Notes: generated by a model from the sequence alone, not told the origin. A DNA stretch of 64,000 nucleotides from Hyphomonas neptunium ATCC 15444 (GCF_000013025.1 NC_008358.1:1922001-1986000), one strand, 5' to 3'. Shown: positions 35,560 to 50,546, counted from the stretch's first letter. A program made the numbers and translations.

Positions 35560-35970
35560 TCAATTTGCCAGAGCGCTGCGCAGGCCCTCAAGGTAGGAAA
35601 TCTGGTGCTCAAGCACGGCGCGCTTGGTATCACCCGCGTCGAGCTCGAGAAGCTTCAGCTTTGCAGCTTCGACCTCAACGTCGATTTCCTGAGCGCTCGC
35701 ATCAGACAGATTGCGGGCTTCTTCAGCCAGGATGGTGAGGCCAGCAGGCGTCACGTCCGCAAACCCGCCACGCACATAGAAACGGTGCCGGACGACATCC
35801 CCTTCAAGCACACGGACAACGCCATTCTTGAGCGTCGTCATGAAGGGCGCATGGTTTACAAGAACGCCAAACTCACCTTCCGTACCCGGAGCGATCACAT
35901 GATCAACCTGCCCCGAGAACAGCTCTCGGGCGGGCGATACGAGCGAGAAGTGCAGCTTGTCAGCCATCAA
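35560..35970 (-). CDS. atpC: F1 ATP synthase epsilon subunit
   Basis: This is the 136-residue central-stalk epsilon subunit, which couples and inhibits F1. The N-terminal beta sandwich starts 'KLHFSLVSPARELFSGQVDH' and includes 'GTEGEFGVLVNHAPFMTTLK'. A two-helix C-terminal part ('EIDVEVEAAKLKLLELDAG') follows. It is the last gene of atpHAGDC, eight bases after atpD, and is followed by a bidirectional terminator. Confidence 0.96.
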   Translation of the reverse strand: MMADKLHFSLVSPARELFSGQVDHVIAPGTEGEFGVLVNHAPFMTTLKNGVVRVLEGDVVRHRFYVRGGFADVTPAGLTILAEEARNLSDASAQEIDVEVEAAKLKLLELDAGDTKRAVLEHQISYLEGLRSALAN

Positions 35971-35978
35971 CTAATTCC

Positions 35979-38331
<2,353 letters not shown>

Positions 38332-38366
38332 GTCAGGCCTTTACCGTCCTTGGTTCAGTCAACAGA

Positions 38367-39902
38367 TCAGGCGAATTTCGAAGTGAAATCGTCCAGCGCT
38401 TTCTTGATCTCGTCTTCGATCTCGCTGGTGAGTTCTTTCTTCTCGCGAAGCTTGGCGAGAAGCTCTTTCTTCGCGCCGCGCATGTGCACGAGCAGTTCTT
38501 TCTCGTAGCGGGTCACGTCCTTGAGAGCGACCTTGTCGAGATAGCCACGCGTACCGGCGTAGATGATCACGACCTGCTCTTCCATCAGCAGCGGCGAATA
38601 TTGCGGCTGTTTCAGGAGTTCGGTGAGGCGCGCGCCGCGGTTCAGAAGGCGCTGGGTTGCAGCGTCGAGGTCCGAACCGAATTTCGCAAAGGCGGCCATC
38701 TCGCGATACTGGGCGAGTTCACCCTTCATCGAGCCGGCAACTTTCTTCATTGCCTTCGTCTGAGCGGCCGAACCCACGCGGGAGACCGACAGACCGACGT
38801 TCACAGCTGGGCGGATACCCGAGTTGAACAGGTCGGTTTCAAGGAAGATCTGACCGTCGGTGATCGAGATCACGTTCGTCGGGATGTAGGCCGAAACGTC
38901 GTTTGCCTGGGTTTCGATAACCGGCAGAGCCGTCAGCGAGCCGTTACCATTGTCGTCGTTCAGCTTCGCAGCGCGCTCAAGGAGGCGCGAGTGGAGATAG
39001 AACACGTCGCCCGGATAGGCTTCGCGGCCTGGTGGGCGGCGGAGCAGCAGGGACATCTGACGATAAGCAACGGCCTGCTTGGAAAGGTCATCATAAATGA
39101 TGAGGGCGTGCATACCGTTGTCACGGAACCACTCGCCCATGGTGCAACCGGTGAAGGGTGCGAGATACTGAAGCGGAGCCGATTCCGAAGCCGTTGCCGA
39201 AACAACAATCGTGTAATCCAGCGCGCCGCGCTCCTCGAGCACCTTCACAACCTGCGCCACAGTGGAGCGCTTCTGGCCGATAGCGACATAGACGCAGAAC
39301 AGCTTGTCCTTGTCGGACTTGGCCGCGTCATTGGTCGGCTTCTGGTTCAGGATGGTGTCGATGCAGATAGCGGTCTTGCCGGTCTGACGGTCACCGATGA
39401 TCAGCTCGCGCTGGCCACGGCCAACGGGGATCATGCCGTCGATGGCCTTGATGCCCGTCATCATCGGCTCATGAACCGATTTACGCGGGATGATGCCTGG
39501 CGCCTTGACGTCGACCTGCGAGCGCGCAGCAACATCTTTCAGGGGGCCCTTGCCGTCGATCGGCTCGCCCAGCGCGTTCACGACGCGGCCGAGAAGCGCT
39601 TTACCAACCGGCGCAGCAACGATCTCGGAGGTCCGCTTGACGGTGTCGCCCTCTTTGATGCTGCGGTCTTCGCCGAAGATCACGACGCCGACGTTATCTT
39701 TCTCGAGGTTCAGGGCCATGCCCTTGATGCCGCCGTTGAACTCAACGAGTTCGCCAGCCTGCACGCTGTCGAGGCCGTAGACACGAGCGATACCGTCGCC
39801 GACGGAAAGCACCTGGCCAACATCCGAGACTTCAGCTTCGACGCCGAAATTCTCGATCTGGGACTTCAGGATGCCCGAAATTTCTGCAGGTGAAATGTCC
39901 AT
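38367..39902 (-). CDS. atpA: F1 ATP synthase alpha subunit
   Basis: This is the non-catalytic nucleotide-binding subunit, 511 residues. The P-loop is '[20 protein letters not shown]', with '[20 protein letters not shown]' and the signature '[17 protein letters not shown]'. It begins '[20 protein letters not shown]', the usual alphaproteobacterial start, eight bases after atpH. Confidence 0.98.
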
Positions 39903-39910
39903 CGAGCTTC

Positions 39911-40471
39911 TTATGCTCCCTTCATCACGGTGTTCATGCGTTCAAGTTTCTTGGCGACGCTGGCGTCCACGAGCTTGGAGCCCAGGCGCAGCTGAATGCC
40001 GCCAATCAGCGAGGGGTCAACCTCGCTTGTGAGTTCAACATCGCCGCCAACGACACGCGCGAGCAGCGATTCAATCCGGGACTTTTCAGCGCCGGTCATT
40101 TCTTTAGCTGTGCGAACTATCGCGCGCTGTACGCCGCGCTGTTTCGCATAGAATTGGTCAAACGCGAATTCGGCGCCCAGAATGTCGTTGGCGCGGCCAT
40201 TGGTGGCCATCGTGCCGAGGAATTTTCCGAACAGGGGCGAATAGCCCGCTTTCTTGGCGATTTCAGCGAGCGCAGAAACCTTCACATCGCGGCTGAATGC
40301 GGGCGAGTCGAGCAGCTTGCGCAGATCGGCCGATGTTTTGATAAGTGCAGCGAAAGCCCTGAAATCTTTATGGATCGTGGCGAGGTCGCCCTTATCCTGC
40401 GCCAACTCAAAGAGTGCGCGGGCGTAGCGCTGGGCCGTTTCGCTTGTCTGGATCACGTTCGAGGCAGGCAA
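39911..40471 (-). CDS. atpH: F1 ATP synthase delta subunit
   Basis: This 186-residue peripheral-stalk subunit (OSCP-like) has the N-terminal helix bundle '[16 protein letters not shown]' and the C-terminal region '[20 protein letters not shown]' with '[13 protein letters not shown]'. The only start upstream of the conserved region is a TTG at 40471, so the exact N-terminus is uncertain. It is the first F1 gene. The F0 genes are expected elsewhere, as is usual in this class. Confidence 0.94.
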
Positions 40472-40663
40472 GGTCTTGAAATCCGTCTCAGTTAGGGGGC
40501 GGAAGTGCCCTAATAAAAGTCAGGCGGGCGATGCTCGCGAAACGGGCACCCCCCCAAGGATGTGCGGCGCTTATCATTAGAAATTCGCGCTGACAACAGC
40601 CCCGCCGTCAGGCGTCATGCGGCGAAATGGCCGCGAGTGAGGCCTTACGAGGGGAAAGGGCAT

Positions 40664-42862
40664 TCAGAGAAAAGAATATGGGTCTATATCGATCGAAATC
40701 CGCACCTGAGACGGGAGTCTCAGGCGGGCGGTCCAGGCGGCCATATAGGCTGAAAGATCAATGATTCTCGGGCTCTTTACCAGGAACCGCCGGCGATGCC
40801 GGCCCCGCAGCACCGTAATCGGCGCCGGCGCCGGACCAAACACCTCTATGCCATCGCCGTTGGGCGCAGCGGCGGCGATATCCAAAGCCGCTTTATCCAC
40901 AAGATCTGCAGACGGCGCCGACAGAATCATTGCTGCCAGCCGGCCGAAAGGGGGCAGGACAAGTTCGGAGCGGACATCCCGCTCGATCTGCAGGAAGCCG
41001 TCGCGGTCATTGGCGGCGAGCGCCTCCATGGCGGGGTTATCCGGGGCATAAGTCTGCACCAATGCCCGGCCGGGGCGCTCTGCGCGCCCTGCCCGGCCCG
41101 CCACCTGGCTCAGCAGCTGGTAGGTGCGCTCGCCCGCGCGCAGATCCCCGCCCTTGAGGCCGCTATCGGCGTCCACGACGCCCACCAGCGTCAGATTGGG
41201 GAAGTTGTGCCCTTTGGCCACGATCTGCGTGCCGATCATAACGTCGATCTCGCTGCGCTCCATACGCTCCACGAGACTGCGGGTAACATCGGCGCCCTGC
41301 GCTGTATCTGAAGAGAAAATCTCGATTCGGGCATGGGGCAGCAAGGTCCGAACCTCTTCGGCCACCCGCTCGACGCCCGGCCCGACGCCCATCAGCGAAT
41401 CGGGCGCACCGCATTGGGGGCATTTGGTGGGCTTGGGGATGGAATAGCCGGTAACGTGGCAGACGAGGCGGCCGGAGTACCGGTGCTCGGTCAGCCAGTT
41501 CTCGGTGCCGGGCGTCTTCAGCCTTTCCCCGCAGGCCTTGCAGATGACCAGCGGGGCATAGCCGCGCCGGTTGAGGAAGAGGAGCGACTGCTCCCCATTG
41601 GCGAGGGTCTCCATCAACGCCCGCTCAAGCACGGGGGATAGCCACTTGCCTTTCCCCGGGGGGGCGGTTCGCAGATCGACCAGCTCAATATCCGGCAGGC
41701 GCGAGGCACCGGGGCGCGCGGCGAGCCTGAGGTGTACATATCGCCCGGCCTCAGCATTCACGGCAGTTTCCAGCGCTGGCGTTGCGGAGGCGAGGATGAC
41801 TTGCCCCCCCTCCAGCTTGGCGCGCATCACCGCCAGATCGCGGGCGTGGTAGGTGACGCCGTCTTCCTGCTTGAAGGAGGTGTCGTGTTCCTCGTCGACG
41901 ATGATGAGGCGCAGCTTGCGATAGGGCAGGAAAAGGGCTGAGCGGGCACCGATGACGATGCGGGCTCTCCCGTGGACAGCTTCACGCCAGGTGCGGCGGC
42001 GATCCTTGGGGCTGAGGCCGGAATGCCATGGCGCAGGCGCCGCGCCAAAGCGGGCTTCGAAGCGGGCGAGGATCGCCTGCGTCAGAGCAATTTCCGGCAA
42101 CAGAACAAGGATCTGCGCCTCGGGGTCAGATTTCAGCGTTTCAGCAATCGCCTCGAAATAGACTTCCGTTTTGCCCGAGCCTGTCACGCCGTCCAGCAGG
42201 AAGGCCGAGAAGCCGCCGGCGTGGATAGCGGCCTTCAACTCCCCCGCCGCGACGGCCTGTTCGCCGGTCAGAACGGCGCCTTTGCGATCTGGATCGGGGA
42301 TAGCGAAAGACGGGTCGGTCTCCAATTCGACCGCCTCCAGCACGCCCGCCTCGGCCAGTCCTTTGACTACGCCGGACGAGACATTTGCTGCACTGGCAAG
42401 GTCAACAGCCGACCAGAGCTGGTCATTTCTGGACAAATCGGGACAGTTCGGGACAGTTCGGGACACCTCCAGCACCTTCTGGCGCGCCGGCGTCATCCTA
42501 TCCGGCAGCTTGCCGGTCGCGCGGTATCGGGTTTCGACCGGCGAGGGCAAAAGCCCCTCCCGCGCCCGCAGCGCCATCGCCAGAACCTGCCCCGGATGGG
42601 TGACCGTGTAACGCGCGACCCATGCCAGGAACTCGCGCATCGGAGCGCCCATCGGCGGGGCGTCATAGACGGCCGTGACCGTCTTGAGCTTGCGCCCGGT
42701 GGCCACGTCATCACCCAGCACGTCGACCACGATACCGAGCCGGTCATGCGGACCGACCGGCGCGGCAACATAGCTTCCGGGCTGAAGCGTCATGCCCTCG
42801 GGAACCGCGTAATCGAACGGTTCGGGCAGTGGCAGGGTGAAGAGGATTCGGGCGACGGCCAT
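40664..42862 (-). CDS. priA: Primosomal protein N' (PriA replication-restart helicase)
   Basis: This is a 732-residue superfamily 2 helicase that restarts stalled forks. The Walker A is 'LLDGVTGSGKTEVYFEAIAE', the DEAH-type motif is 'IIVDEEHDTSFKQEDGV', and 'FLNRRGYAPLVICKACG' leads into the zinc region. The first zinc site is kept (CKAC and CPQC). Three of the four cysteines expected for the second are replaced, in 'RLKTPGTENW' and 'CHVTGYSIPKPTK'. Residues about 133-144 ('SRTVPNCPDLSR' area, near the winged-helix domain) are encoded by a 10-base-period repeat array. A 192-base spacer with nothing recognised separates it from atpH. Confidence 0.95.
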   Translation of the reverse strand: MAVARILFTLPLPEPFDYAVPEGMTLQPGSYVAAPVGPHDRLGIVVDVLGDDVATGRKLKTVTAVYDAPPMGAPMREFLAWVARYTVTHPGQVLAMALRAREGLLPSPVETRYRATGKLPDRMTPARQKVLEVSRTVPNCPDLSRNDQLWSAVDLASAANVSSGVVKGLAEAGVLEAVELETDPSFAIPDPDRKGAVLTGEQAVAAGELKAAIHAGGFSAFLLDGVTGSGKTEVYFEAIAETLKSDPEAQILVLLPEIALTQAILARFEARFGAAPAPWHSGLSPKDRRRTWREAVHGRARIVIGARSALFLPYRKLRLIIVDEEHDTSFKQEDGVTYHARDLAVMRAKLEGGQVILASATPALETAVNAEAGRYVHLRLAARPGASRLPDIELVDLRTAPPGKGKWLSPVLERALMETLANGEQSLLFLNRRGYAPLVICKACGERLKTPGTENWLTEHRYSGRLVCHVTGYSIPKPTKCPQCGAPDSLMGVGPGVERVAEEVRTLLPHARIEIFSSDTAQGADVTRSLVERMERSEIDVMIGTQIVAKGHNFPNLTLVGVVDADSGLKGGDLRAGERTYQLLSQVAGRAGRAERPGRALVQTYAPDNPAMEALAANDRDGFLQIERDVRSELVLPPFGRLAAMILSAPSADLVDKAALDIAAAAPNGDGIEVFGPAPAPITVLRGRHRRRFLVKSPRIIDLSAYMAAWTARLRLPSQVRISIDIDPYSFL
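42431..42465 (-). repeat. Four-unit GGACA array, 10-base period, inside priA
   Basis: GGACA occurs at 42431, 42441, 42451 and 42461, exactly ten bases apart; read on the coding strand the word is TGTCC. A 36-base stretch agrees at 30 positions with the amgK array. The encoded residues fall in a segment that looks longer than in the PriA proteins I remember. Confidence 0.75.
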
Positions 42863-42921
42863 GGGCCCGGCTTAGACCTTTGACCGGGTGTCGTCATCCC
42901 ATCGGAGCACTCAGGCCGGCA

Positions 42922-43500
42922 TCAGGTTTGCGCGGCCTCGAAGAGGCGCTTTGCCTCGGCGGCGGCAAGCTTGAGCGGCTCGACGCTGCGCTGGACACGA
43001 CACTGGATCATGCCGCCTTCGATCAGCATGATCGCCATCGATGCCAGGGCCTTGCTGCGCTCTGCTGAGATACCGTCTCTTTGGGCGGCCGCTTCCAAGA
43101 TAGCTCCCCATGATTCGAACGCCGCCAGCGCGGCGCGGCGGATGGGCTCGTGCTCGGGCACGGTTTCCAGAAGGGTGGTTGTCAGCGGGCTGCCATCCCG
43201 AAAGCCGGACTGCTCCAGCCAGCCGCCCAGCAATTCGAAATAACGGGAGACGAGCTCTCCGGCATTGGGCGCACTGGCGGCGAGTTCGGTCAGCGTGGCG
43301 GCAACAGTTTCGCCGGCGCGCGTGATGGCCTTCTCGCCGATCTCGGGCTTGCCGCCGGGGAAGTAGTGATAGAGCGAGCCTTTCGGCGCGCCGCTGACCT
43401 CCAGGATTTCGGCCAGGCCGGTGGCTGCATAACCTTGCTGCCGGAAAAGGCGCACGGCGGCGGCCAGAATCGCTTCCCGATGTTTTCCCTGCGCTGCCAT
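42922..43500 (-). CDS. TetR/AcrR-family transcriptional repressor
   Basis: This 192-residue regulator has an N-terminal TetR HTH, 'REAILAAAVRLFRQQGYAAT' with 'LAEILEVSGAPKGSLYHYFP', and a C-terminal ligand domain of the LmrA/YxaF type ('GGMIQCRVQRSVEPL'). The start at 43500 ('MAAQGKHREA') is chosen because the upstream ATG would place 34 unrelated residues before the HTH and run through the operator. It is divergent from a PaaI-type thioesterase gene with a perfect palindrome between them, so it probably represses that gene and itself. Confidence 0.9.
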   Translation of the reverse strand: MAAQGKHREAILAAAVRLFRQQGYAATGLAEILEVSGAPKGSLYHYFPGGKPEIGEKAITRAGETVAATLTELAASAPNAGELVSRYFELLGGWLEQSGFRDGSPLTTTLLETVPEHEPIRRAALAAFESWGAILEAAAQRDGISAERSKALASMAIMLIEGGMIQCRVQRSVEPLKLAAAEAKRLFEAAQT

Positions 43501-43528
43501 TCTGGCCCCCGTGTCGAACAAAATTATA

Positions 43529-43540
43529 TAGACCGGTCTA
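43529..43540. promoter_or_regulatory. Palindromic TetR-type operator
   Basis: TAGACCGGTCTA is a perfect 12-base palindrome that overlaps a TATATA -10-like element (43525-43530). It lies 28 bases from the tetR start and 48 from the thioesterase start. From memory, several TetR regulators of the LmrA/NemR kind bind very similar sites. Confidence 0.75.
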
Positions 43541-43588
43541 CTTGGATACTGTATCCATCGGATCGTTAAGGGACAATGAGGAAGAGCG

Positions 43589-44008
43589 ATGGAAAGCAGC
43601 ACCCCGGAAGGCTTTCAGCCCCATTTTCGCAAGAGCGGCCTTACCGACCCATGGGAGCCGCTCTATTCGCGCAACACAGGCGAGGCGATCTATCTTGGCC
43701 TCATCGCGACCCCTGCTCACGCCAATTCGCGCGGCCTTGTGCACGGCGCGCTGATGACGGCGCTGGCCGACAATGCGATGGGGCTCAGCTGCGCCTTGAA
43801 AGCAAATCCGGCTGGCGGGCTGGTCACCGTCAATCTGGCGATGGATTTTCTTGCCTCCGCACGTATGGGCCAATGGCTGGAAATCCGCCCGATTGTTCTC
43901 AAGGCAGGCAGTTCAATGGCATTTGCCTCTGCGACCATCCACGCAGACGATCAGCTGTGCGCCCGCGCGAATGCCACCTTCCGGCTCGCCAGTCCGCGCG
44001 CGGCTTAG
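43589..44008 (+). CDS. PaaI-type hotdog thioesterase
   Basis: This 139-residue single-hotdog protein has the PaaI-family helix motif 'ANSRGLVHGALMTALADNAM' and 'VTVNLAMDFLASARMGQWLE'. Relatives hydrolyse aryl- or acyl-CoA thioesters. GAGGAAGAG precedes the ATG. It is divergent from the TetR gene and shares the operator region, suggesting induction by the regulator's ligand. Confidence 0.85.
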   Translation: MESSTPEGFQPHFRKSGLTDPWEPLYSRNTGEAIYLGLIATPAHANSRGLVHGALMTALADNAMGLSCALKANPAGGLVTVNLAMDFLASARMGQWLEIRPIVLKAGSSMAFASATIHADDQLCARANATFRLASPRAA

Positions 44009-44084
44009 CTCCCGGACGGGCGCCCTGCGAATTGCCCTAGCGTGAGTGCTTGCCACTCTTCCCGGCCCCCCCTACCCCTTAAGA

Positions 44085-45077
44085 ATGGCAAAAGACGTGA
44101 CTTCCGGCTACGAGCCGCTGACCTCGATCGAGGCAATCACCGCAGGGCTCGGCACCGCCGGCTATATCTCCACAGCGCAGATCTCGACGGCGGTTTATCT
44201 CGCCCATGGGCTGCGCAAGCCGATCCTGATCGAAGGCCCGGCGGGCGTGGGCAAAACCGATCTTGCCGCCTCGCTTGGCCGCTGGCTCGACCTGCCGATC
44301 ATCCGCCTGCAGTGCTATGAAGGCCTCGATGAAGGCAAGGCGCTGTATGAATGGAAATACGGCAAGCAACTGCTCTACACGCAGATCCTGAAAGAGAAGC
44401 TCAACGAGCTGATCGGCGAGGCCGACAATCTCAGCAAGTCACTGGGCAAGCTCGCCGACTTTGAAGACCTGTTCTTCTCGCCACAATTCCTGGAAGCGCG
44501 CCCCCTGCTCCACGCCATGCAGCAGGACAGTGGCTCGATCCTGCTGATCGACGAAATCGACAAGTCAGATGAAGCGTTCGAGGCGTTCCTGCTGGAAGTG
44601 CTCTCTGATTATCAGGTCTCCGTGCCCGAAATCGGCACCATCCGGGCGAAAGTTCCGCCCATCGTGATCCTGACCTCGAACAATGTCCGCGAGCTGGGCG
44701 ACGCACTGAAGCGGCGCTGCTTGCACTTGCATATCGGCTTCCCCGATCATGTCCGGGAACAGAAGATTGTGCGGGCACGTGTGGACGGAATTTCGGATAC
44801 GCTGCTGAACCAGCTTGTGCGGTTTGTTCAGTCCGTTCGCGAGGCCGACATCAAGAAGCGGCCCTCCATCGCCGAGACGGTGGACTGGGCACGCACGCTG
44901 CTGCTGCTCCATTCCAGCAGCCTTGATGAACAGTTCGTGCGCGATACGCTCAACGTGCTGCTCAAGCATGAGAGCGACATTGCCGCGATCTCTCCGCAGA
45001 TCCCCAAGATGGTGCGCGAAGCGATTGGCACGGATTCGGGCGGGCGGACGGCTTCCGGCTACCCGGACATCGGATAA
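44085..45077 (+). CDS. MoxR-family AAA ATPase
   Basis: This 330-residue ATPase has the Walker A 'LIEGPAGVGKTDLAASLGRW', the Walker B 'ILLIDEIDKSDEAFEAFLLE', sensor 1 'IVILTSNNVREL' and the sensor 2 region 'KRRCLHLHIGFPD'. MoxR ATPases act as chaperones for metal or cofactor insertion with a VWA partner. The VWA gene follows 12 bases later. The ATG at 44085 gives a normal N-terminus. The client protein is unknown. Confidence 0.92.
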   Translation: MAKDVTSGYEPLTSIEAITAGLGTAGYISTAQISTAVYLAHGLRKPILIEGPAGVGKTDLAASLGRWLDLPIIRLQCYEGLDEGKALYEWKYGKQLLYTQILKEKLNELIGEADNLSKSLGKLADFEDLFFSPQFLEARPLLHAMQQDSGSILLIDEIDKSDEAFEAFLLEVLSDYQVSVPEIGTIRAKVPPIVILTSNNVRELGDALKRRCLHLHIGFPDHVREQKIVRARVDGISDTLLNQLVRFVQSVREADIKKRPSIAETVDWARTLLLLHSSSLDEQFVRDTLNVLLKHESDIAAISPQIPKMVREAIGTDSGGRTASGYPDIG

Positions 45078-45089
45078 GGCGGCGCGCCG

Positions 45090-46451
45090 ATGGAGCGCCA
45101 GATTTCCAATTTCATCCGGGCCCTGAGGTCTGCTGATGTGAAGGTCTCGACCGGCGAAGCTTTGGACGCGGCGCGCACCGTGGCGATGATCGGCTATGGC
45201 GACCGGGCGCTGCTGAAGGATTCCCTCGCCTGCGTGCTGGCAAAGTCCGAAGCTGAAAAGGACATGCACGACAAGCTGTTCGAGCTGTACTTCACGGCGA
45301 GCAACAAGCGCAGCCAGCAGAACCAGAGTGAAGGGAGCGAAGACGGCGCCGAGGATGGCGGGAGCGAGGGCCAGGACGCGAGCGACGCCGCCGAGCAGAT
45401 GATCTCGCTCACCCAGCCGGGCAATGAACAGGCGCTCGCCACAGCCGTGGAGCGCGCGGCCGAAGCCGCTGGCCTCAACGACATCCGGTTCTCCACACAG
45501 ACAGCTTACTACGCGCAGCAGATGGTGCGCGCGATGGGCGGCGAGGCATTGCAGGCGCGCCTGCTCGAAGCGTTGCAGCGCTCAGGCGCGGAGGCGGACG
45601 CAGACGCGCAGCGCATGATTGATGCGCGCCGCGCCCTGACCATGGCGGCGCGTGAACGGGCCGAGCGGGCCTTTGAAGTCTTCGGCGCCGGCGAGACCGA
45701 GAAATTCCGCGATGATGTGGCCGCCACCAAACGCCTGACGGCGCTGGAAGCCCATGACATGGCGCGGATGAAAGTGCTGATCGCCAAGATCGCCAAACGG
45801 CTGGCCGTGAAACATTCGCGGCGGCGCAAGCGTACGTCGCGCGGCATACTCGATGTGCGCCGCACGATGCGGGCGAATGCCGGATATGACGGCGTTCCGT
45901 TCAATGTGATCTGGCGGCAGAAGAAAAAAGACCGGCCGAAGATTGTCGCGGTTTGCGACGTATCCGGATCAGTTGCGGCCTATGTGCGGTTTCTGCTGTT
46001 GCTGCTTTATTCGTTGAAAGAAGTGATCCCCGACCTTCACGCCTATGCGTTTTCCTACCGGCTTGGAGATGTCAGCGACATTCTCGAGCAGAATGAGTTT
46101 GACGGGGCGATGAAGAAGATCCTGCGGGAGTTTGGCCTTGGCTCGACGAGCTATGGCCAGGCCTGGTCGGACTTCAAGACAGACCATGAAACCGTGATTG
46201 ACCGGCGCACGACGATCCTGGTGCTGGGCGATGGACGGTCAAACTATGGTGATCCGCGGCTCGACCTGTTCAGCGGCTTTGCGGGCCGCGCCAAGCAGAC
46301 GATCTGGCTGAACCCGGAAGGCCCGGCCCTCTGGGGCACGGGCGACAGCGTGATCCCGCGCTATGCGCCCTATTGCAAACAGATGAGCCATGTGGCGACG
46401 ATCAAGGATCTTGAGCGCGCCCTGGACGAGATTCTCACAAGCTATTCGTGA
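45090..46451 (+). CDS. CoxE-like VWA-domain protein (MoxR partner)
   Basis: This 453-residue protein has an N-terminal helical region ('RQISNFIRALRSADVKVSTG'), an acidic low-complexity stretch at about residues 76-105, and a C-terminal VWA/CoxE domain with the MIDAS motif 'CDVSGSVAAYVRFLLLL'. 'TTILVLGDGRSNYGDPRLDL' and 'NPEGPALWGTGDSVIPRYAP' complete the domain. CoxE proteins work with a MoxR ATPase, in carbon monoxide dehydrogenase maturation for one family. No such target is present here. Confidence 0.9.
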   Translation: MERQISNFIRALRSADVKVSTGEALDAARTVAMIGYGDRALLKDSLACVLAKSEAEKDMHDKLFELYFTASNKRSQQNQSEGSEDGAEDGGSEGQDASDAAEQMISLTQPGNEQALATAVERAAEAAGLNDIRFSTQTAYYAQQMVRAMGGEALQARLLEALQRSGAEADADAQRMIDARRALTMAARERAERAFEVFGAGETEKFRDDVAATKRLTALEAHDMARMKVLIAKIAKRLAVKHSRRRKRTSRGILDVRRTMRANAGYDGVPFNVIWRQKKKDRPKIVAVCDVSGSVAAYVRFLLLLLYSLKEVIPDLHAYAFSYRLGDVSDILEQNEFDGAMKKILREFGLGSTSYGQAWSDFKTDHETVIDRRTTILVLGDGRSNYGDPRLDLFSGFAGRAKQTIWLNPEGPALWGTGDSVIPRYAPYCKQMSHVATIKDLERALDEILTSYS

Positions 46452-46461
46452 ACGGAAGGTC

Positions 46462-49364
<2,903 letters not shown>

Positions 49365-49368
<4 letters not shown>

Positions 49369-50498
49369 AAATTCAGGCTGAGCTGAGCCGACGGCGCGCC
49401 GGGCGGGCGGAAAAGATCCGTTCTCAGAGGTTCTCTCGGCAGGTTCAGGTTAAGCCGGGTGGCGGCGCGGATGAAGCGGGCCCGGATAAGGTCTGCGACC
49501 GGCCCCTTGCCTGTTCCGCGTTCGAACCATTTGGCATCGTAATCCTGACCGCCGCGCATCTCGCGCAGGGTATTGATAACGCGCGCGGCCCGGTCCGGCG
49601 CATGCTGTACCAGCCATTCATGGAAGAGATCCTTGATCTCGAAAGGCAGCCTGAGAACCACATAGCCAACCCCACGTGCGCCATTTTCTGCGGCTGCCTG
49701 GATCAGGGCCTCGATCTCATGATCGTTGAGACCGGGAATGATCGGCGCCGTCATCACCATGACTGGAATACCGGCTTCGGAAAGCGCTCTCACCGTTTCC
49801 AGCCGACGCTCCGGCGTTGCCGCGCGCGGTTCCATCTTGCGGGCAAGCTTGCGGTCGAGCGTTGTGATCGACACGCCCACACGCGTCAGACCCATCGCGG
49901 CCATCGGTGCGAGGATGTCAATGTCGCGCTGGATAAGCGCTGATTTTGTCAGCAGGCTGACGGGGTGGTTATGTGCGGAGAGAATTTCCAGCAGCTGGCG
50001 TGTCAGGCGCTGTTCGCGCTCGATCGGCTGATAGGCATCGGTATTCATCCCCAGTGCGATGGGCCGGACGACATAGCCGGGACGCGACAGCTCCCGCACC
50101 AGAAGCTCGGTTGCGTTCGTCTTGCGGAACAGCTTGCTTTCAAAGTCGAGCCCAGCCGACAGCCCGGACCAGGCATGCGTCGGCCGCGCGAAACAATAGA
50201 TGCAGCCATGTTCACACCCCCGGTAAGGGTTCACCGTCCGGTCAAAGGAGATGTCGGGAGATTTGTTGAAGGTGATGATCGTGCGGGCGACCTCATCGAA
50301 CACCTGCGTGTCGAGGCGCTCTGCCCCGTTCTCGATCGTATCCCAGCCATCATCAAAGGCGGCGCGGGTTTCCCGCTCATACCGCCCGGTCTGGTTCGAG
50401 ACCGCGCCGCGTCCGCGCTGCTCGAAACGCTCTGCCACGCTCGCCGTATCGAGAAGCGTGACCCGTCCTGATTTCTTCAGTTTCTGTCCCGTGCGCAT
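49365..50498 (-). CDS. PA0069-family radical SAM protein (SplB-like)
   Basis: This 377-residue radical SAM enzyme has the cluster motif C-x3-C-x2-C in 'YRGCEHGCIYCFARPTHAW'. The N-terminal 'RGRGAVSNQTGRYE' is typical of the PA0069 family, annotated as SplB-like but of unknown reaction. The start at 50498 is chosen over 50534 because conserved sequence begins soon after it. Its final CTAG is shared with the Na/Pi gene. Confidence 0.85.
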
Positions 50499-50546
50499 GT
50501 CTGGGAGAAAGACAGAGAAACAAGAACAAAGCAAGAACTTTTGGAC

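Noticed and set aside
38484..39893. Long plus-strand open frame opposite atpA (469 codons)
   Set aside because: It is an antisense shadow of atpA without recognisable protein features.
40472..40663. Possible tRNA, small gene or terminator between priA and atpH
   Set aside because: No cloverleaf, no convincing small frame and no stable hairpin with a T run were seen; a TTGTCA on the minus strand has no well-spaced -10 element.
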